A DNA stretch of 64,000 nucleotides from WTFY01 sp965205685 (lineage in GTDB: Bacteria > Pseudomonadota > Gammaproteobacteria > UBA4575): contig OZ242174.1 in the NCBI GenBank assembly GCA_965205685.1, positions 682,001 through 746,000 of the forward strand, given 5' to 3'. Shown one piece after another: positions 1 through 9,700 of the stretch (position 1 is the first letter of the stretch; every line of letters starts with the position of its first letter). The notes below the pieces were generated by a model. That model saw only the letters and a list, made by a program, of their open reading frames with translations, was not told the origin of the DNA and ran no database searches. Made by a program: the position numbers and the translations under genes.

Positions 1-936
1 TGGGAGACCTATGTAGAGGAAGTATGGGAAAAGGCTCAAGAGAGGTTCCCGCACGAGGACACTAATCTTATTACGAAATTTATCTTAAAGAATATCTCGC
101 GACATAAAGTAATTGTCCTGAACTCCAAGAAGGATGTTTCTGTGAGTGGACAAGATGCCACGAATCCCAAATCACTATTCACGGTGGTTATAGGGGGCAA
201 CATAGTTTCCCGTGGTGTGACTTTAAATAACTTACTTTCAATGTACTTCACAAGAGATGTAAAACATAAAATCCAACAAGATACATACATTCAAAGAGCC
301 CGCATGTTTGGCGTACGGGGCGATTATCTTGAACATTTTGAATTAACGATTCCAGAAAAGCTGTATAGCGATTGGCACCGCTGTTTCGTTTACCACAAAC
401 TTTCACTGGATGGTGCGAGGAGCGGAAATCCTCCCATATGGATTACTGATAAGAGAGTTGCTGCAGTTGCTAACACCAGTATCGATAAAACAAATGTTTT
501 TCAAACGAAACGAGGAGAATTATCTTTTAATCTATTTGATATAAGTAAAGGTATAGAGCGTGAAATTTTTAGTAATAATGGTGATTTATGTAAATCGAAA
601 TTGTTGCGGCTTAAAAAAATACTTCCAGCGAATGCATTTCCTTCACATCTTATGGAATTTGTCGAAAATTTCGGTGGTGGTAGCAGTAAAGTAGCCCTTT
701 ATGAACCTGCGGATGTAAGTGATTTCAAATCTGATCCTAGACGCGGGGACGATATTGAAAATATATATAGATCTAGAGGGTTTTGGGGTCAATTTGATAG
801 GGACAAAGATCAAACTGCGGCACATCATTTTAAGATATTTCACTTTAACCGGAAAAAAGGCAGGTTGTTTTATAAATATGATTGTGACGATATAAGCAGC
901 TTAAGCTTTTTATGGAATATGCCTGATCATGGCTGA
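1..936 (+). CDS. Z1-domain ATPase, C-terminal part (5' end outside window)
   Basis: The frame is open from base 1, so the protein is cut by the window edge; the first internal start is GTG at 142. The visible part carries IGGNIVSRGVTL followed by YFTRD and DTYIQRARMFGVRGDY. These match the last conserved blocks of the Z1 family (PF10593), a superfamily-II-like NTPase found in restriction-type and MORC-associated defence operons. The usual family motif QMGRWFGYR appears here as QRARMFGVR, as in a divergent Z1 subfamily. The tail after about residue 190 of the visible part is not recognised. The stop overlaps the start of the next gene by 8 bases, so the two are probably translated together. 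Base composition is AT-rich compared with the core, consistent with horizontal transfer. The Z1 call is good; the exact system cannot be named because upstream genes are not visible. Confidence 0.75.
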   Translation, partial: WETYVEEVWEKAQERFPHEDTNLITKFILKNISRHKVIVLNSKKDVSVSGQDATNPKSLFTVVIGGNIVSRGVTLNNLLSMYFTRDVKHKIQQDTYIQRARMFGVRGDYLEHFELTIPEKLYSDWHRCFVYHKLSLDGARSGNPPIWITDKRVAAVANTSIDKTNVFQTKRGELSFNLFDISKGIEREIFSNNGDLCKSKLLRLKKILPANAFPSHLMEFVENFGGGSSKVALYEPADVSDFKSDPRRGDDIENIYRSRGFWGQFDRDKDQTAAHHFKIFHFNRKKGRLFYKYDCDDISSLSFLWNMPDHG

Positions 937-1378
937 TTATGAGCGTTACCATGGATTGGTCATTCGAGAGTTAGTGATCGAATCACCGCATGGTATTCAC
1001 ATCAAGGCTCGTGATGCTCATGGAATAATTAACTGCTTCGTTGTAAACGAAGTAATTGGATTATTTTTAAAGCATTCATCAAATCGACTTTCCCCATGGG
1101 TTTTTAGCTTTACTAAAGACAACCTTACTGAGATTGAATTGCTTTCAGAGGATACAAAAAATACTTATATTTGTCTTGTATGCGGCTATGACGGGTTTTT
1201 GACGTTAAGCTTGAACGAGCTTAATCAAATAGCTTCAAGGAAAAAAGGTGATGCTTCACTAAATCTGCATGTTAAGAGGAGAAAACGACAAATGTACATT
1301 GTTGGAGGTCGAGAAAAGTTGGAGAGAAGTAAGTCTAGAGGCTTTAGCAGGGATATGCTTCAAGCAATAGCGAATTGA
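929..1378 (+). CDS. Unknown 149-residue protein coupled to the Z1 gene
   Basis: I do not recognise this protein. Its ATG lies 8 bases inside the end of the Z1 gene, the usual sign of translational coupling and of a functional partner. The first 100 residues look like alternating beta strands with few helices (for example VIRELVIESPHGIHIKARD). Residues 115-142 are strongly basic (HVKRRKRQ and later RSKSRG), which could contact nucleic acid. No PD-(D/E)XK, HNH or PLD nuclease motif is visible, so it is not obviously the missing nuclease of a Z1 system. Its last 19 bases overlap the end of the convergent methyltransferase gene. The gene is AT-rich like its neighbours. Confidence 0.6.
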   Translation: MADYERYHGLVIRELVIESPHGIHIKARDAHGIINCFVVNEVIGLFLKHSSNRLSPWVFSFTKDNLTEIELLSEDTKNTYICLVCGYDGFLTLSLNELNQIASRKKGDASLNLHVKRRKRQMYIVGGREKLERSKSRGFSRDMLQAIAN

Positions 1379-2523
1379 ATCACAGATTCAGTTTTGATTC
1401 GGTTAGAGATTGATTGATTACCATTTAACATTGGCAAATATCTCGACTTTCTGGCAATAGACCGCTTTTTTTTGTCAATTAATTTGAATCCGGAATTAGT
1501 TGCAATATTTACAAAAATTTTATCATTGGATATCTTTGTACCGTAGTGAGATGAATTCCCTATCACCATCACGAGACTACCAGTTGGTTTTAGAGTGGAT
1601 CGCATCCGTTTAATGATTATTTCACAGTCATTTATGTACCGTAATAAGTATTTTCTTACTCTCGGATTTAGTTTGCGGCCAGTGCATACATCTTTGATTA
1701 TTTTCTGATATTTTTCGTTCTTGTGTAGTAGGGCAATACCACGCTCTACTCCTACGGAATTACTTCTAATTTTCTTAAGTTGGGGTATCGTGTACCCCAT
1801 CCAAATTAGTGAAAATTTATGCCCTCTCATGTAATCGATTGCGTTTAGATATGGAGGACTGGTGATTACAAAATCGAATTCCTTGTGCGGTACTGACATT
1901 CTGCAATCTCTAAGTTCGATTGAAGCATCATATTTGTTGGGAGTGGCTTCACATAGCTGCACTAGTTTTTCAAATGACCTGAAAAATTCTGGTAAGGTCT
2001 GGTAGTTGTTTGTTATTTTTTTCTTGTGTGGTCTACTGTGTGAAATATCCCAAGCTAGGGACGCCCCTTTAAATTTCGTGATGATGATTCTACTCAAGGC
2101 GATTTGGAAAAAATCCCGCGTACGCCCAGGTGGAAACATATCTTCTATTGCAATGGATAATCGATTGAGATCATCTCGTTGTTCTCTTGCAAACCAGTAA
2201 TCCACAAATTCTTGGGTTTCTTTACAGTTATTAAATCGACAAGGAGGTAGTGCGCGTTGTTGATCTAGCTTAAGGCGTAGTTTTTCTGAAAGCTGTCTAA
2301 GTCGTTTTGTATCAAAACGTCGACACCACGTCCGTGCCATTTTGACTGCAAGTGGATCTATATCCCATCCAACGGGTTTTAACCCCGTATCTATTGCATA
2401 TTTTAGACTTGTTCCGGACCCACACATAGGATCAAGTACTTTTGATCCTTCGGGCATCGAGATGAATTTTTCCTTTACTAATTCAGGTGCCATTCTTGCT
2501 GGAAAGGGGTGAATAGGTTTCAT
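1360..2523 (-). CDS. DNA methyltransferase of the (S/T)PPY class, probable N4-cytosine or N6-adenine
   Basis: This 387-residue protein has the two hallmark blocks of amino-methyltransferases. VLDPMCGSGTS (residues 29-39) is the S-adenosylmethionine-binding motif I, followed by the acidic turn DIDP at about 54-57. TSPPY (221-225) is the catalytic motif IV. The TSPPY form and the N-terminal HPFPARMAPE segment are common in N4-cytosine methyltransferases, but an N6-adenine target cannot be excluded. The stretch between the motifs would hold the target-recognition part. No restriction endonuclease is fused. It is convergent to, and overlaps by 19 bases, the Z1-associated gene, so it may be the protective methylase of that locus or a separate orphan. 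The tRNA-Asn gene lies about 140 bases upstream. Confidence 0.8.
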   Translation of the reverse strand: MKPIHPFPARMAPELVKEKFISMPEGSKVLDPMCGSGTSLKYAIDTGLKPVGWDIDPLAVKMARTWCRRFDTKRLRQLSEKLRLKLDQQRALPPCRFNNCKETQEFVDYWFAREQRDDLNRLSIAIEDMFPPGRTRDFFQIALSRIIITKFKGASLAWDISHSRPHKKKITNNYQTLPEFFRSFEKLVQLCEATPNKYDASIELRDCRMSVPHKEFDFVITSPPYLNAIDYMRGHKFSLIWMGYTIPQLKKIRSNSVGVERGIALLHKNEKYQKIIKDVCTGRKLNPRVRKYLLRYINDCEIIIKRMRSTLKPTGSLVMVIGNSSHYGTKISNDKIFVNIATNSGFKLIDKKKRSIARKSRYLPMLNGNQSISNRIKTESVIQFAIA

Positions 2524-2531
2524 TGAATATT

Positions 2532-2546
2532 ATTCTCAAGAAGAAT
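2532..2546. promoter_or_regulatory. Small palindrome in front of the methyltransferase gene
   Basis: The perfect inverted repeat ATTCT-CAAGA-AGAAT sits 9 bases upstream of the methyltransferase start codon (which is at 2523 on the minus strand), next to a TTGTCA hexamer at 2547-2552 on the minus strand. The position would suit an operator for autoregulation, as many restriction-modification genes have. No controller protein is visible in the window, and a 5-base arm can occur by chance. Confidence 0.25.
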
Positions 2547-2664
2547 TTGACAACTTATTTAGTTGCGGAGGGTGCAGATCAAGATTGAATGTTGAGGGGG
2601 TATTGGAGACTACAATTATGCCTTAAATTTAGGGATTTATATAACTGTAAGTATCTGTAAATAC

Positions 2665-2740
2665 TGGCTCCCCGGGACGGGCTCGAACCGCCGACCTAGT
2701 GATTAACAGTCACCCGCTCTACCAACTGAGCTACCGGGGA
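2665..2740 (-). tRNA. tRNA-Asn (anticodon GTT)
   Basis: The minus strand folds as a complete 76-nt cloverleaf. The acceptor stem is TCCCCGG/CCGGGGA, the anticodon stem holds GTT in the loop CTGTTAA, and the T arm contains GGTTCGAGCC. The discriminator is G and CCA is encoded. The 3' end points left, toward the AT-rich Z1/methyltransferase region; tRNA 3' ends are frequent integration sites, so that region is probably an island attached to this tRNA. No duplicate of the 3' end is visible inside the window. Confidence 0.97.
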
Positions 2741-2754
2741 ATAGAGGACGAGAA

Positions 2755-2783
2755 ATAGTAACGACCTGCCATACACAGGTCAA
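2755..2783 (-). promoter_or_regulatory. Sigma-70 promoter of tRNA-Asn
   Basis: On the minus strand TTGACC (2783-2778), a 17-base spacer and TACTAT (2760-2755) lie just upstream of the tRNA. The -10 box ends 14 bases before the mature 5' end at 2740. Confidence 0.7.
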
Positions 2784-2859
2784 CGTCAGACCATAATCTC
2801 GGGAATCACAGATCTTATTGGCCTGGACCTCAAGTCAGGCTGATCTGCTCATACTAAGC

Positions 2860-4038
2860 TCAAAGCTCCTTAAGGCGAGCAGCAGCTTGTTCCAGAATAT
2901 CCATGCTGGTTGCATAGGAGATGCGCATATGCCCAGGCGATCCAAATGCTGTACCAGGTACGGCGGCAACCCCTGCCTGATTTAGCAAGTGCTCTACAAA
3001 ACCAACATCATCCGAAACGTTTTCAGTTTTTTCAATTAGGCCGTCAACATTGGGAAAGCAATAAAATGTTCCATCGCCTTGTGAGCAGTAGATGCCGTCG
3101 ATTTCATTCAGGGCCCCGACAATGAAGTCGTGGCGCTTTTCAAACTCATTACACATGTCTGATACAAAACCCTGATCCCCGGTCAGGGCAGCTTCTGTCG
3201 CTGCCTGAGAAATGGAACTCGGGTTGGACGTACTCTGCGACTGTATTTTGGTCATGGACTTGATCAGCGCTTCAGGACCTGCTGCATAGCCGATGCGCCA
3301 GCCGGTCATCGAATAGGCCTTGGAGACCCCATTTAATACCAAGGTGCGGTCTTTGAGTGAAGGAATTGAATTCAGGATGTTCGAGAATTTCTGCCTCCGA
3401 AACAGGATGTGCTCGTAAATATCATCACTGATCACGAACACCTGCGGATACTTTTCCAGAACTTCACCCAAAACACTCAATTCTTCGTTTGTGTAAGCCA
3501 TGCCCGTTGGATTGGACGGACTGTTGATGACCAACAGCTTGGTCTTGGGGGTGATCTTGCTTTCTAGGTCTTCAGCAGTGATCTTGCAGCGGTTCTCAGC
3601 CCGACTCGAAATAGTGACCGGCTGACCGCCTGCTAAGAACACGATATCCGGGTAGGACACCCAGTACGGGGCCGGAATCAATACCTCGTCCCCATCGTTC
3701 AAAAGTGCCTGGCACAAGTTGTAGAGCACTTGCTTAGCCCCAGTGGAGATCATGACTTCACTAGGGGTGTACTCCAGCCCGTTATCACGTCGGAACTTCT
3801 CAATCACCGCATCCTTGAGGGATGCAGTCCCTGCCACAGCCGTGTACTTGGTTTGTCCTGCACGCATGGCAGCAATGGCCGCCTCCTTGATGTGTTCGGG
3901 AGTGTCGAAGTCCGGCTCACCTGCTGCAAGATTCAGGATGTCTCCGCCTTCTGCGCGAATTTGATTCGCCCGTGCCGTTATGGCTAAAGTGACGGAGGGT
4001 TGAATCCGAGATACCCGCTTTGCGAGTGAATATTGCAC
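2860..4038 (-). CDS. aspC: Aspartate aminotransferase, class I PLP-dependent
   Basis: This enzyme interconverts aspartate and 2-oxoglutarate with oxaloacetate and glutamate in the cytoplasm. At 392 residues it has the length of the subgroup I-gamma aspartate transaminases. NSPSNPTG (172-179) contributes to cofactor and substrate binding, SDDIYEH follows at about 204-210, and the PLP lysine is K240 in VSKAYSMTGWRIGY. The start is GTG at 4038, chosen because GGAGA stands 7 bases upstream on the minus strand. It is divergent from uvrB with a gap of 107 bases. Base composition is core-like. Members of this subgroup sometimes act also as prephenate or other amino acid transaminases; the sequence alone does not decide this. 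Confidence 0.92.
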   Translation of the reverse strand: MQYSLAKRVSRIQPSVTLAITARANQIRAEGGDILNLAAGEPDFDTPEHIKEAAIAAMRAGQTKYTAVAGTASLKDAVIEKFRRDNGLEYTPSEVMISTGAKQVLYNLCQALLNDGDEVLIPAPYWVSYPDIVFLAGGQPVTISSRAENRCKITAEDLESKITPKTKLLVINSPSNPTGMAYTNEELSVLGEVLEKYPQVFVISDDIYEHILFRRQKFSNILNSIPSLKDRTLVLNGVSKAYSMTGWRIGYAAGPEALIKSMTKIQSQSTSNPSSISQAATEAALTGDQGFVSDMCNEFEKRHDFIVGALNEIDGIYCSQGDGTFYCFPNVDGLIEKTENVSDDVGFVEHLLNQAGVAAVPGTAFGSPGHMRISYATSMDILEQAAARLKEL

Positions 4039-4145
4039 AATGTCTCCTGGTCAGGGTTTTGAAATTTTAGAACGCTGCACCTTGGCAGCACCGGGTAGAG
4101 TATACGGGGCCTGTCAAATGCAGATAAGTCCCAAGAAGAGAAACT

Positions 4146-6176
4146 ATGTACCAGCCATTTAAAATCGTTACCGACTTTGGCCCGGCAGGGGACCAGCCCG
4201 GCGCCATCCAGACACTGGTCGACGGATTGAATGACGGGCTGGCTCACCAGACGCTGCTGGGGGTCACAGGTTCGGGCAAGACTTTCACCATTGCCAATGT
4301 CATAGAACAGGTGCAGCGCCCGACGATCATCCTGGCGCCCAACAAAACCCTGGCGGCACAACTGTACGGGGAGATGAAGGAGTTCTTCCCGCAGCATGCC
4401 GTGGAGTATTTCGTATCCTACTACGACTACTACCAGCCCGAGGCCTATGTGCCGGCAAGCGATACCTTCATCGAGAAGGACGCCTCTATCAATGAGCACA
4501 TCGAGCAGATGCGCCTGTCCGCTACCAAGGCCCTGTTCGAGCGCCCGGATACGGTCATCGTGGCCACCGTATCCGCTATTTACGGGCTGGGTGACCCCAA
4601 GGCCTACCTGAACATGGTCATGCACCTCGATCGCGGCGACCGGATCGATCAGCGCAAGCTGCTGCGCCGCCTGGCCGAGCTCCAGTATTCGCGCAACGAC
4701 ACCGAATTGCGTCGTGGCACCTTCCGGGTGCGCGGCGAGGTCATCGACGTACACCCGGCGGACTCCGAGCGTGAGGGCATCCGCATTGAGCTCTTCGACG
4801 AGGAGATCGAGCACCTGAGCTACTTCGACCCACTCACCGGCGAGATCACCCACCGGGTGCCGCGCCTGACCATCTATCCGAAGACGCACTATGTGACCCC
4901 GCGAGAAATCCTGCTCAATGCCATCGAGCAGATCAGGGAGGAACTCAAGGAACGTCTGGAGGAGTTGAATGCCGCCAACCGCCTGGTGGAGGCACAGCGC
5001 CTGGAGCAGCGCACGCGTTTCGATCTGGAGATGATCCAGGAAATCGGCTACTGCGCCGGCATCGAGAACTATTCACGCTACCTTTCCGGGCGTGCCGCGG
5101 GCGAGCCACCTCCCTGCCTGCTGGACTACCTGCCCGACAATGCCCTGATGGTGATGGACGAAAGCCATGTGTCCGTGCCCCAGTTCGGTGGCATGTATCG
5201 GGGCGACCGTTCGCGCAAGGAAACACTGGTGGAGTACGGCTTTCGCCTGCCCTCGGCCCTGGACAACCGCCCCTTGCAGTTCGAGGAGTTCGCAGCGCTC
5301 GCCCCGCAGATGATCTATGTCTCGGCCACACCGGGACCTTACGAGATGCAAAAATCCGATGTTGTCGCAGAGCAGGTGGTGCGTCCAACAGGACTGGTGG
5401 ACCCCGAGATCGACGTGCGCCCGGTGACCACCCAGGTGGACGACGTGCTTTCCGAAATCAACGACTGCGTTGCACGGGGTGAGCGCGTGCTGATCACCAC
5501 ACTGACCAAACGCATGGCAGAGGATTTGACCGAGTATCTGGACGAGCACGGGGTACGGGTCCGTTACCTGCACTCCGACATTGATACTGTGGAACGGGTG
5601 GAAATCATCCGCGGGTTGCGCAATGCAGATTTCGACGTGCTGGTCGGCATCAACCTGTTGCGCGAGGGACTGGATATCCCGGAAGTCTCGTTGGTTGCCA
5701 TTCTGGATGCGGACAAGGAGGGATTCTTGCGCTCAGAGCGTTCCCTGATCCAGACCGTGGGGCGGGCTGCACGGCATCTTCATGGCCGTGCCATCATGTA
5801 CGCCGATGAGGTGACGGGCTCCATGCAGCGTGCCATCGATGAAACCAACCGTCGCCGCGACAAGCAGATCACGTTCAACCAGAAACATGGTATCACCCCG
5901 AGGGGGATTACCAAGAAAATACCGGACATCATGGAAGGTGCGCGCAAATTGCCCTCTGAAAGAGCGATCTACAGAACTCGTCTTGAGGATGTTGCAGACA
6001 GCACGGAGTATCTAGCTCTGACCCCTGAGCAAGGTATGAAAAAGATCAAGCAGCTTGAGCATAGAATGTATGAGCATGCGCGGAATCTGGAATTTGAAGA
6101 GGCGGCCAAGCTTCGCGATGAACTCTTCCACTTAAAAGATGTAGTACTAGGCAAGCCGCAACGCAAGGCAAGCTAG
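4146..6176 (+). CDS. uvrB: Excinuclease ABC subunit B
   Basis: UvrB is the DNA-damage verification ATPase of nucleotide excision repair; it is loaded by UvrA and then recruits UvrC. The 676 residues match the family length. Walker A is GVTGSGKT (39-46). The beta-hairpin region that clamps one DNA strand contains YYDYYQPEAYVP at about 92-103, and the helicase motifs continue through QTVGRAARH. The UVR motif that binds UvrC is at the C-terminus, around residues 630-665. The ATG at 4146 follows a purine-rich AAGAAGAGAAA. I looked for a LexA box in the aspC-uvrB gap and found none with the proper spacing. Confidence 0.98.
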   Translation: MYQPFKIVTDFGPAGDQPGAIQTLVDGLNDGLAHQTLLGVTGSGKTFTIANVIEQVQRPTIILAPNKTLAAQLYGEMKEFFPQHAVEYFVSYYDYYQPEAYVPASDTFIEKDASINEHIEQMRLSATKALFERPDTVIVATVSAIYGLGDPKAYLNMVMHLDRGDRIDQRKLLRRLAELQYSRNDTELRRGTFRVRGEVIDVHPADSEREGIRIELFDEEIEHLSYFDPLTGEITHRVPRLTIYPKTHYVTPREILLNAIEQIREELKERLEELNAANRLVEAQRLEQRTRFDLEMIQEIGYCAGIENYSRYLSGRAAGEPPPCLLDYLPDNALMVMDESHVSVPQFGGMYRGDRSRKETLVEYGFRLPSALDNRPLQFEEFAALAPQMIYVSATPGPYEMQKSDVVAEQVVRPTGLVDPEIDVRPVTTQVDDVLSEINDCVARGERVLITTLTKRMAEDLTEYLDEHGVRVRYLHSDIDTVERVEIIRGLRNADFDVLVGINLLREGLDIPEVSLVAILDADKEGFLRSERSLIQTVGRAARHLHGRAIMYADEVTGSMQRAIDETNRRRDKQITFNQKHGITPRGITKKIPDIMEGARKLPSERAIYRTRLEDVADSTEYLALTPEQGMKKIKQLEHRMYEHARNLEFEEAAKLRDELFHLKDVVLGKPQRKAS

Positions 6177-6277
6177 CGCTCATACTCGTGCTTGGGCAAC
6201 CATCTGGTGTCTCGGCAGCATTAGCGATTCTCAAGGTATCGGAATGTTGCGTTCTGTGGTAGTTTCCTATCCGAACT

Positions 6278-6354
6278 AGGCGCGTAGCTCAGTTGGTTAG
6301 AGCATCACCTTGACATGGTGGGGGTCGTTGGTTCGAATCCAATCGCGCCTACCA
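6278..6354 (+). tRNA. tRNA-Val (anticodon GAC)
   Basis: A complete 77-nt cloverleaf: acceptor AGGCGCG/CGCGCCT, D arm with TAGCTCAGTTGGTTAGAGCA, anticodon loop TTGACAT, T arm GGTTCGAATCC, discriminator A and encoded CCA. An integrase remnant starts a few bases behind the 3' end, so this tRNA is the likely attachment site of the accessory region to its right. Confidence 0.97.
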
Positions 6355-6359
6355 GAATA

Positions 6360-6663
6360 AAATCAAGCCTGAGATATCGTTTTTACGGCAAGGACAAGCG
6401 AATATCGTCAGGTACTTACCTAGATGCACCTTTGAAAAAGCCCGAATGCTATATTTGTGGTAATGCGAATCATGGGCACTTGGCAAGGAAGTGATAGGTG
6501 ATCATAGCTTACGTGCCATGGCACGGACCATTCTAGATGAAGAGCTGGGATTCCGGCCTGATTTCACCGAATACTAGTTGACCACCGGGGACACGACCTG
6601 AATGGACGTGCGTATAACCGCACAGCCCATCTGTCAGTACGTCGCAAGACGATGCAGGCATGA
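6360..6663 (+). pseudogene. Decayed P4-type tyrosine integrase next to tRNA-Val
   Basis: Pieces of a phage P4-family integrase can be read in order but in different frames. RYRFYGKDKRISSGTY (6372-6419) matches the N-terminal arm-binding domain. After a frame change, EKARML (about 6435-6452) matches the next conserved stretch. Most of the core is deleted. HSLRAMARTILDEELGF follows from about 6501 and carries the catalytic H-x-x-R. After stops and a further shift, NGRAYNRTAHL (about 6600-6633) carries the catalytic tyrosine block (AYNR), ending at the TGA at 6661. P4-type integrases normally lie just behind the tRNA they integrate into, exactly the arrangement here. The remnant cannot be functional, so the island is fixed unless another integrase acts in trans. 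Confidence 0.8.
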
Positions 6664-6694
6664 GCGACTATCACCAAAGGCTGAAAAACCAGCA

Positions 6695-6723
6695 TTGAAA
6701 AATTTTTATCAACCTTCTTACAA
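6695..6723 (+). promoter_or_regulatory. Possible promoter of the restriction-modification gene
   Basis: TTGAAA (6695-6700), a 17-base AT-rich spacer and TTACAA (6718-6723) lie about 30 bases ahead of the GTG start at 6754. The -10 box is a weak match, so this is tentative. Confidence 0.35.
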
Positions 6724-6753
6724 GGTAGTTGAGTGTAAAACAGGATCAAGAAT

Positions 6754-9700
6754 GTGAAGAAATCCAGTTATAGTGAAAAACTCGACTCCTCAGCATCCAT
6801 AGCGGCCAAAAGATTAATTCATGGCCGACGCTCACGACCTGAAGACAACATTCGCCAGGACCTTGGTCGCCTCTTGGACGCAATAGGTATTGAGAACCTT
6901 ATTACGTATGCGACGCAGGACGGACCTGCGGATTTGTATCTACCAAGACGGCGCACAGTAATCGAGACAAAAAAGGTCGGTGACGCTGATGAACCAGAGA
7001 AACCGCAAGCGAGAGAAAATAACGAGTCGCCACGTGAACAGCTCGAACGATACATTCGAAGCGAGATGAGCCGAGAGCTTGGGTTTCTCGACCTTGAAGG
7101 ACTGGACGAAAGGCCTTGGATTGGGGTTGTGACTGACGGTTGTGCATGGCATGCATGGCGTTATGCACACGAACCTGGGTCCATCGGGCAGGAAATTTTT
7201 ACAGGTTTCAAACCAACGACAGAGGATGACCTAATTGCAAAGCTAAGGCAGCTCCTGAGTGATGAGCCGCTGGGCAAACCTTGGATCCCGGACCAGCCAG
7301 CTGGCATCTTTGAGCCCTACCGAGAGCATCTTAGTCAAATCCGTAGCACTTTGACTGGAGCGCGTGAGCAAAGAACACAGACTAAGCAAAAACTCTGGCT
7401 TGATGTGTTGCGCACATCGAGTATGGCACCGGACAACCAACATCGAATAGAGCGCCTGTTTGTCGCTCATTCGTTTCTGATCACACTCGCTCGAGGCGTG
7501 GTCCATACATTGGCCAATCCCAGCATCGATCCTGATCCAATGCATATTCTTAGGGAGGGCTTCGTAGCATGGATTATCGACTCAACTGAGGGGAGACATT
7601 GGGCTAAAAAGATTCTTGAAAAAGTCCACTCCTATGAGTGGCGCCGTCGGTCTGGGGATGTACTGCGATCCGTATACGAAGCGTTTATCGAAGCTGATGA
7701 TCGAAAAATTTTTGGTGAGTACTACACGCCTGACTGGCTAGCAGAATTGTTAGTAGAAGAGGTTTGCGACGAGGAGTGGTGCAACGAAGCAGCCAGTGAA
7801 GCCCTCGTTGCTGAGCAAGGGGGAGAGGCGCTTTCTGGCCGCGGTGTACTCGATCCGACATGTGGTTCAGGCACGTTTCTATACCATGCTGCCAAGCGCA
7901 TTCTCCGGTGCCAGGTGATGCGCGAAAAGACACTGAGTCCTGTAAGCAAGGCAGGCGCAGTGGCACGATTGGTCTGTGGGCTTGACATCCACCCAGTGGC
8001 AGTTGAGATTGCCCGGGCAACAGTGCTGCGCGCATTGCCTGCCTCGCCGCCAGATCACGATGGTGCCGTACGCGTTTACCAAGGTGACTCGCTAATGGCG
8101 CAACCCCAATCTGAGAATGCGCTATTTACACATACAGAGGACACACTGAGATTCGAAACACCCCAAGGAAGTGAGTTCTATTTGCCGAGGAGTTTTGCCC
8201 AACACCGCCAATTTGGTACGAATCTTCGCAGGTTGGTGGAAGCAGCAAACAGCAAGCGGTCAGTTCCTAGTGACATTGTTGCGACGATACCATCTGATGA
8301 CAAGGCAACTCTTGAGGCTAGCCGCGATCAAATTGAGAAAATCATCGATAGCGAAGGAAACTCTGTATGGGCGTGGTACATAGCAAATATCACTGCACCA
8401 ATGCGGCTTGAGGAGAGAAAGGTAGATCGAATAGTGGCAAATCCCCCATGGGTTACTATGGCAGAGATTCAAGTCAAAGAACGAAAAGCTACGCTGGAAG
8501 CATTCTCAAAGCAGATGAAACTCTGGGATGGTGGTAAGTATGCACCTCACCATGATATTGCTCAGCTGTTCGTGAAGAGATGCCGACAACGATATTTAGT
8601 TAACCCTGACACAAACCCTGCGGCATGGCTTGTGAAAAAGGCTGTACTGACAGGGGGACACTGGGCAAAATTTCGCGAATGGCATGAAAGTGTCGGCGCA
8701 CAAACACTTGATCTAGAGAAAGTTCGACCATTTGGTGGGGGAGATGCGAGACGTTGCTGCGTACTGTTCGACATACGCAAGTGTAAGAGCTTCAAGGTTG
8801 GCAAGGCTAAGAGGCTTATCGCCTTACCCAAGGGTAAATTGGAAAGTCAAATGAGTCTTCCTGAGGCTATATTACGTTTAGGGATTCAACGAGCACCGAA
8901 GAAATTGCCACGAGTAAAGTCAAAATACATTGATGCGGAATTCAGGCAGGGAGCTTCGATTGTTCCAGCTGTGCTGACAAAAGTGCAGTTTAATCAAGCG
9001 GTGATGGCTACGACGAAATCTGAGGATGACGTTGAAGTTTCAACAATACGCTCTACTAAAAAGAGATGGGAAAAGGTTCAGCCACTAATGGGTAGAGTGC
9101 CGAGAAGATGGGTGCGCATGCTCTTCACTAGCAACGACCTATTAGCATTTTGGGTTCGGACAGGCACTCAGCACGCCATCGTTCCAGTAGGCGAACAGGG
9201 AATGCTGGAAAAGGACCCAAGACAAACAAATACGTTGTGGGCAGAGTGTGAGCGGCTTTACGAAGAGCACAGGTCTCAGGGAGGCAATAATCCAAAAACG
9301 CTACGTGCACGCATCGACTACGGTAGCAACTTGTCTAGACAACTACCTGTGGCCCTAGATAAAAAACGCCTTACTGTCTTATACCCAAAATCAAGTGACA
9401 TCATGCGCGCAGCTCGCGTAGCAAGGCAACATGAAATCATCAACGATACGCTCTACTACTGGAAAGCGGGTAGTGAAGACGAGGCCGCCTATTTAGTAGC
9501 ACTGCTCAATGCGCCGGCCTTAGGGCAAGCATTCCTCGATGCCAGACAGTCTGGACGAGATTTCCACACGCATTTTTGGAATAAAGTCCCAATCCCCTTG
9601 TTTGACAAGAAGAACAAAAACCATCTTGCTTTAGCGAAATTAACCACCAAAGCCGAACAAATCATTGAGCCATGGATGGCTGACTCAGCGAATACCAAGA

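Noticed and set aside
4039..4145. Possible LexA box ahead of uvrB (CTGCACCTTGGCAG)
   Set aside because: The half-sites are 8 bases apart instead of the 10 needed for a CTG-N10-CAG box.
3984..4889. A 301-codon minus-strand frame extending from aspC into uvrB
   Set aside because: Covers the divergent promoter region and the conserved start of uvrB; no family resemblance.
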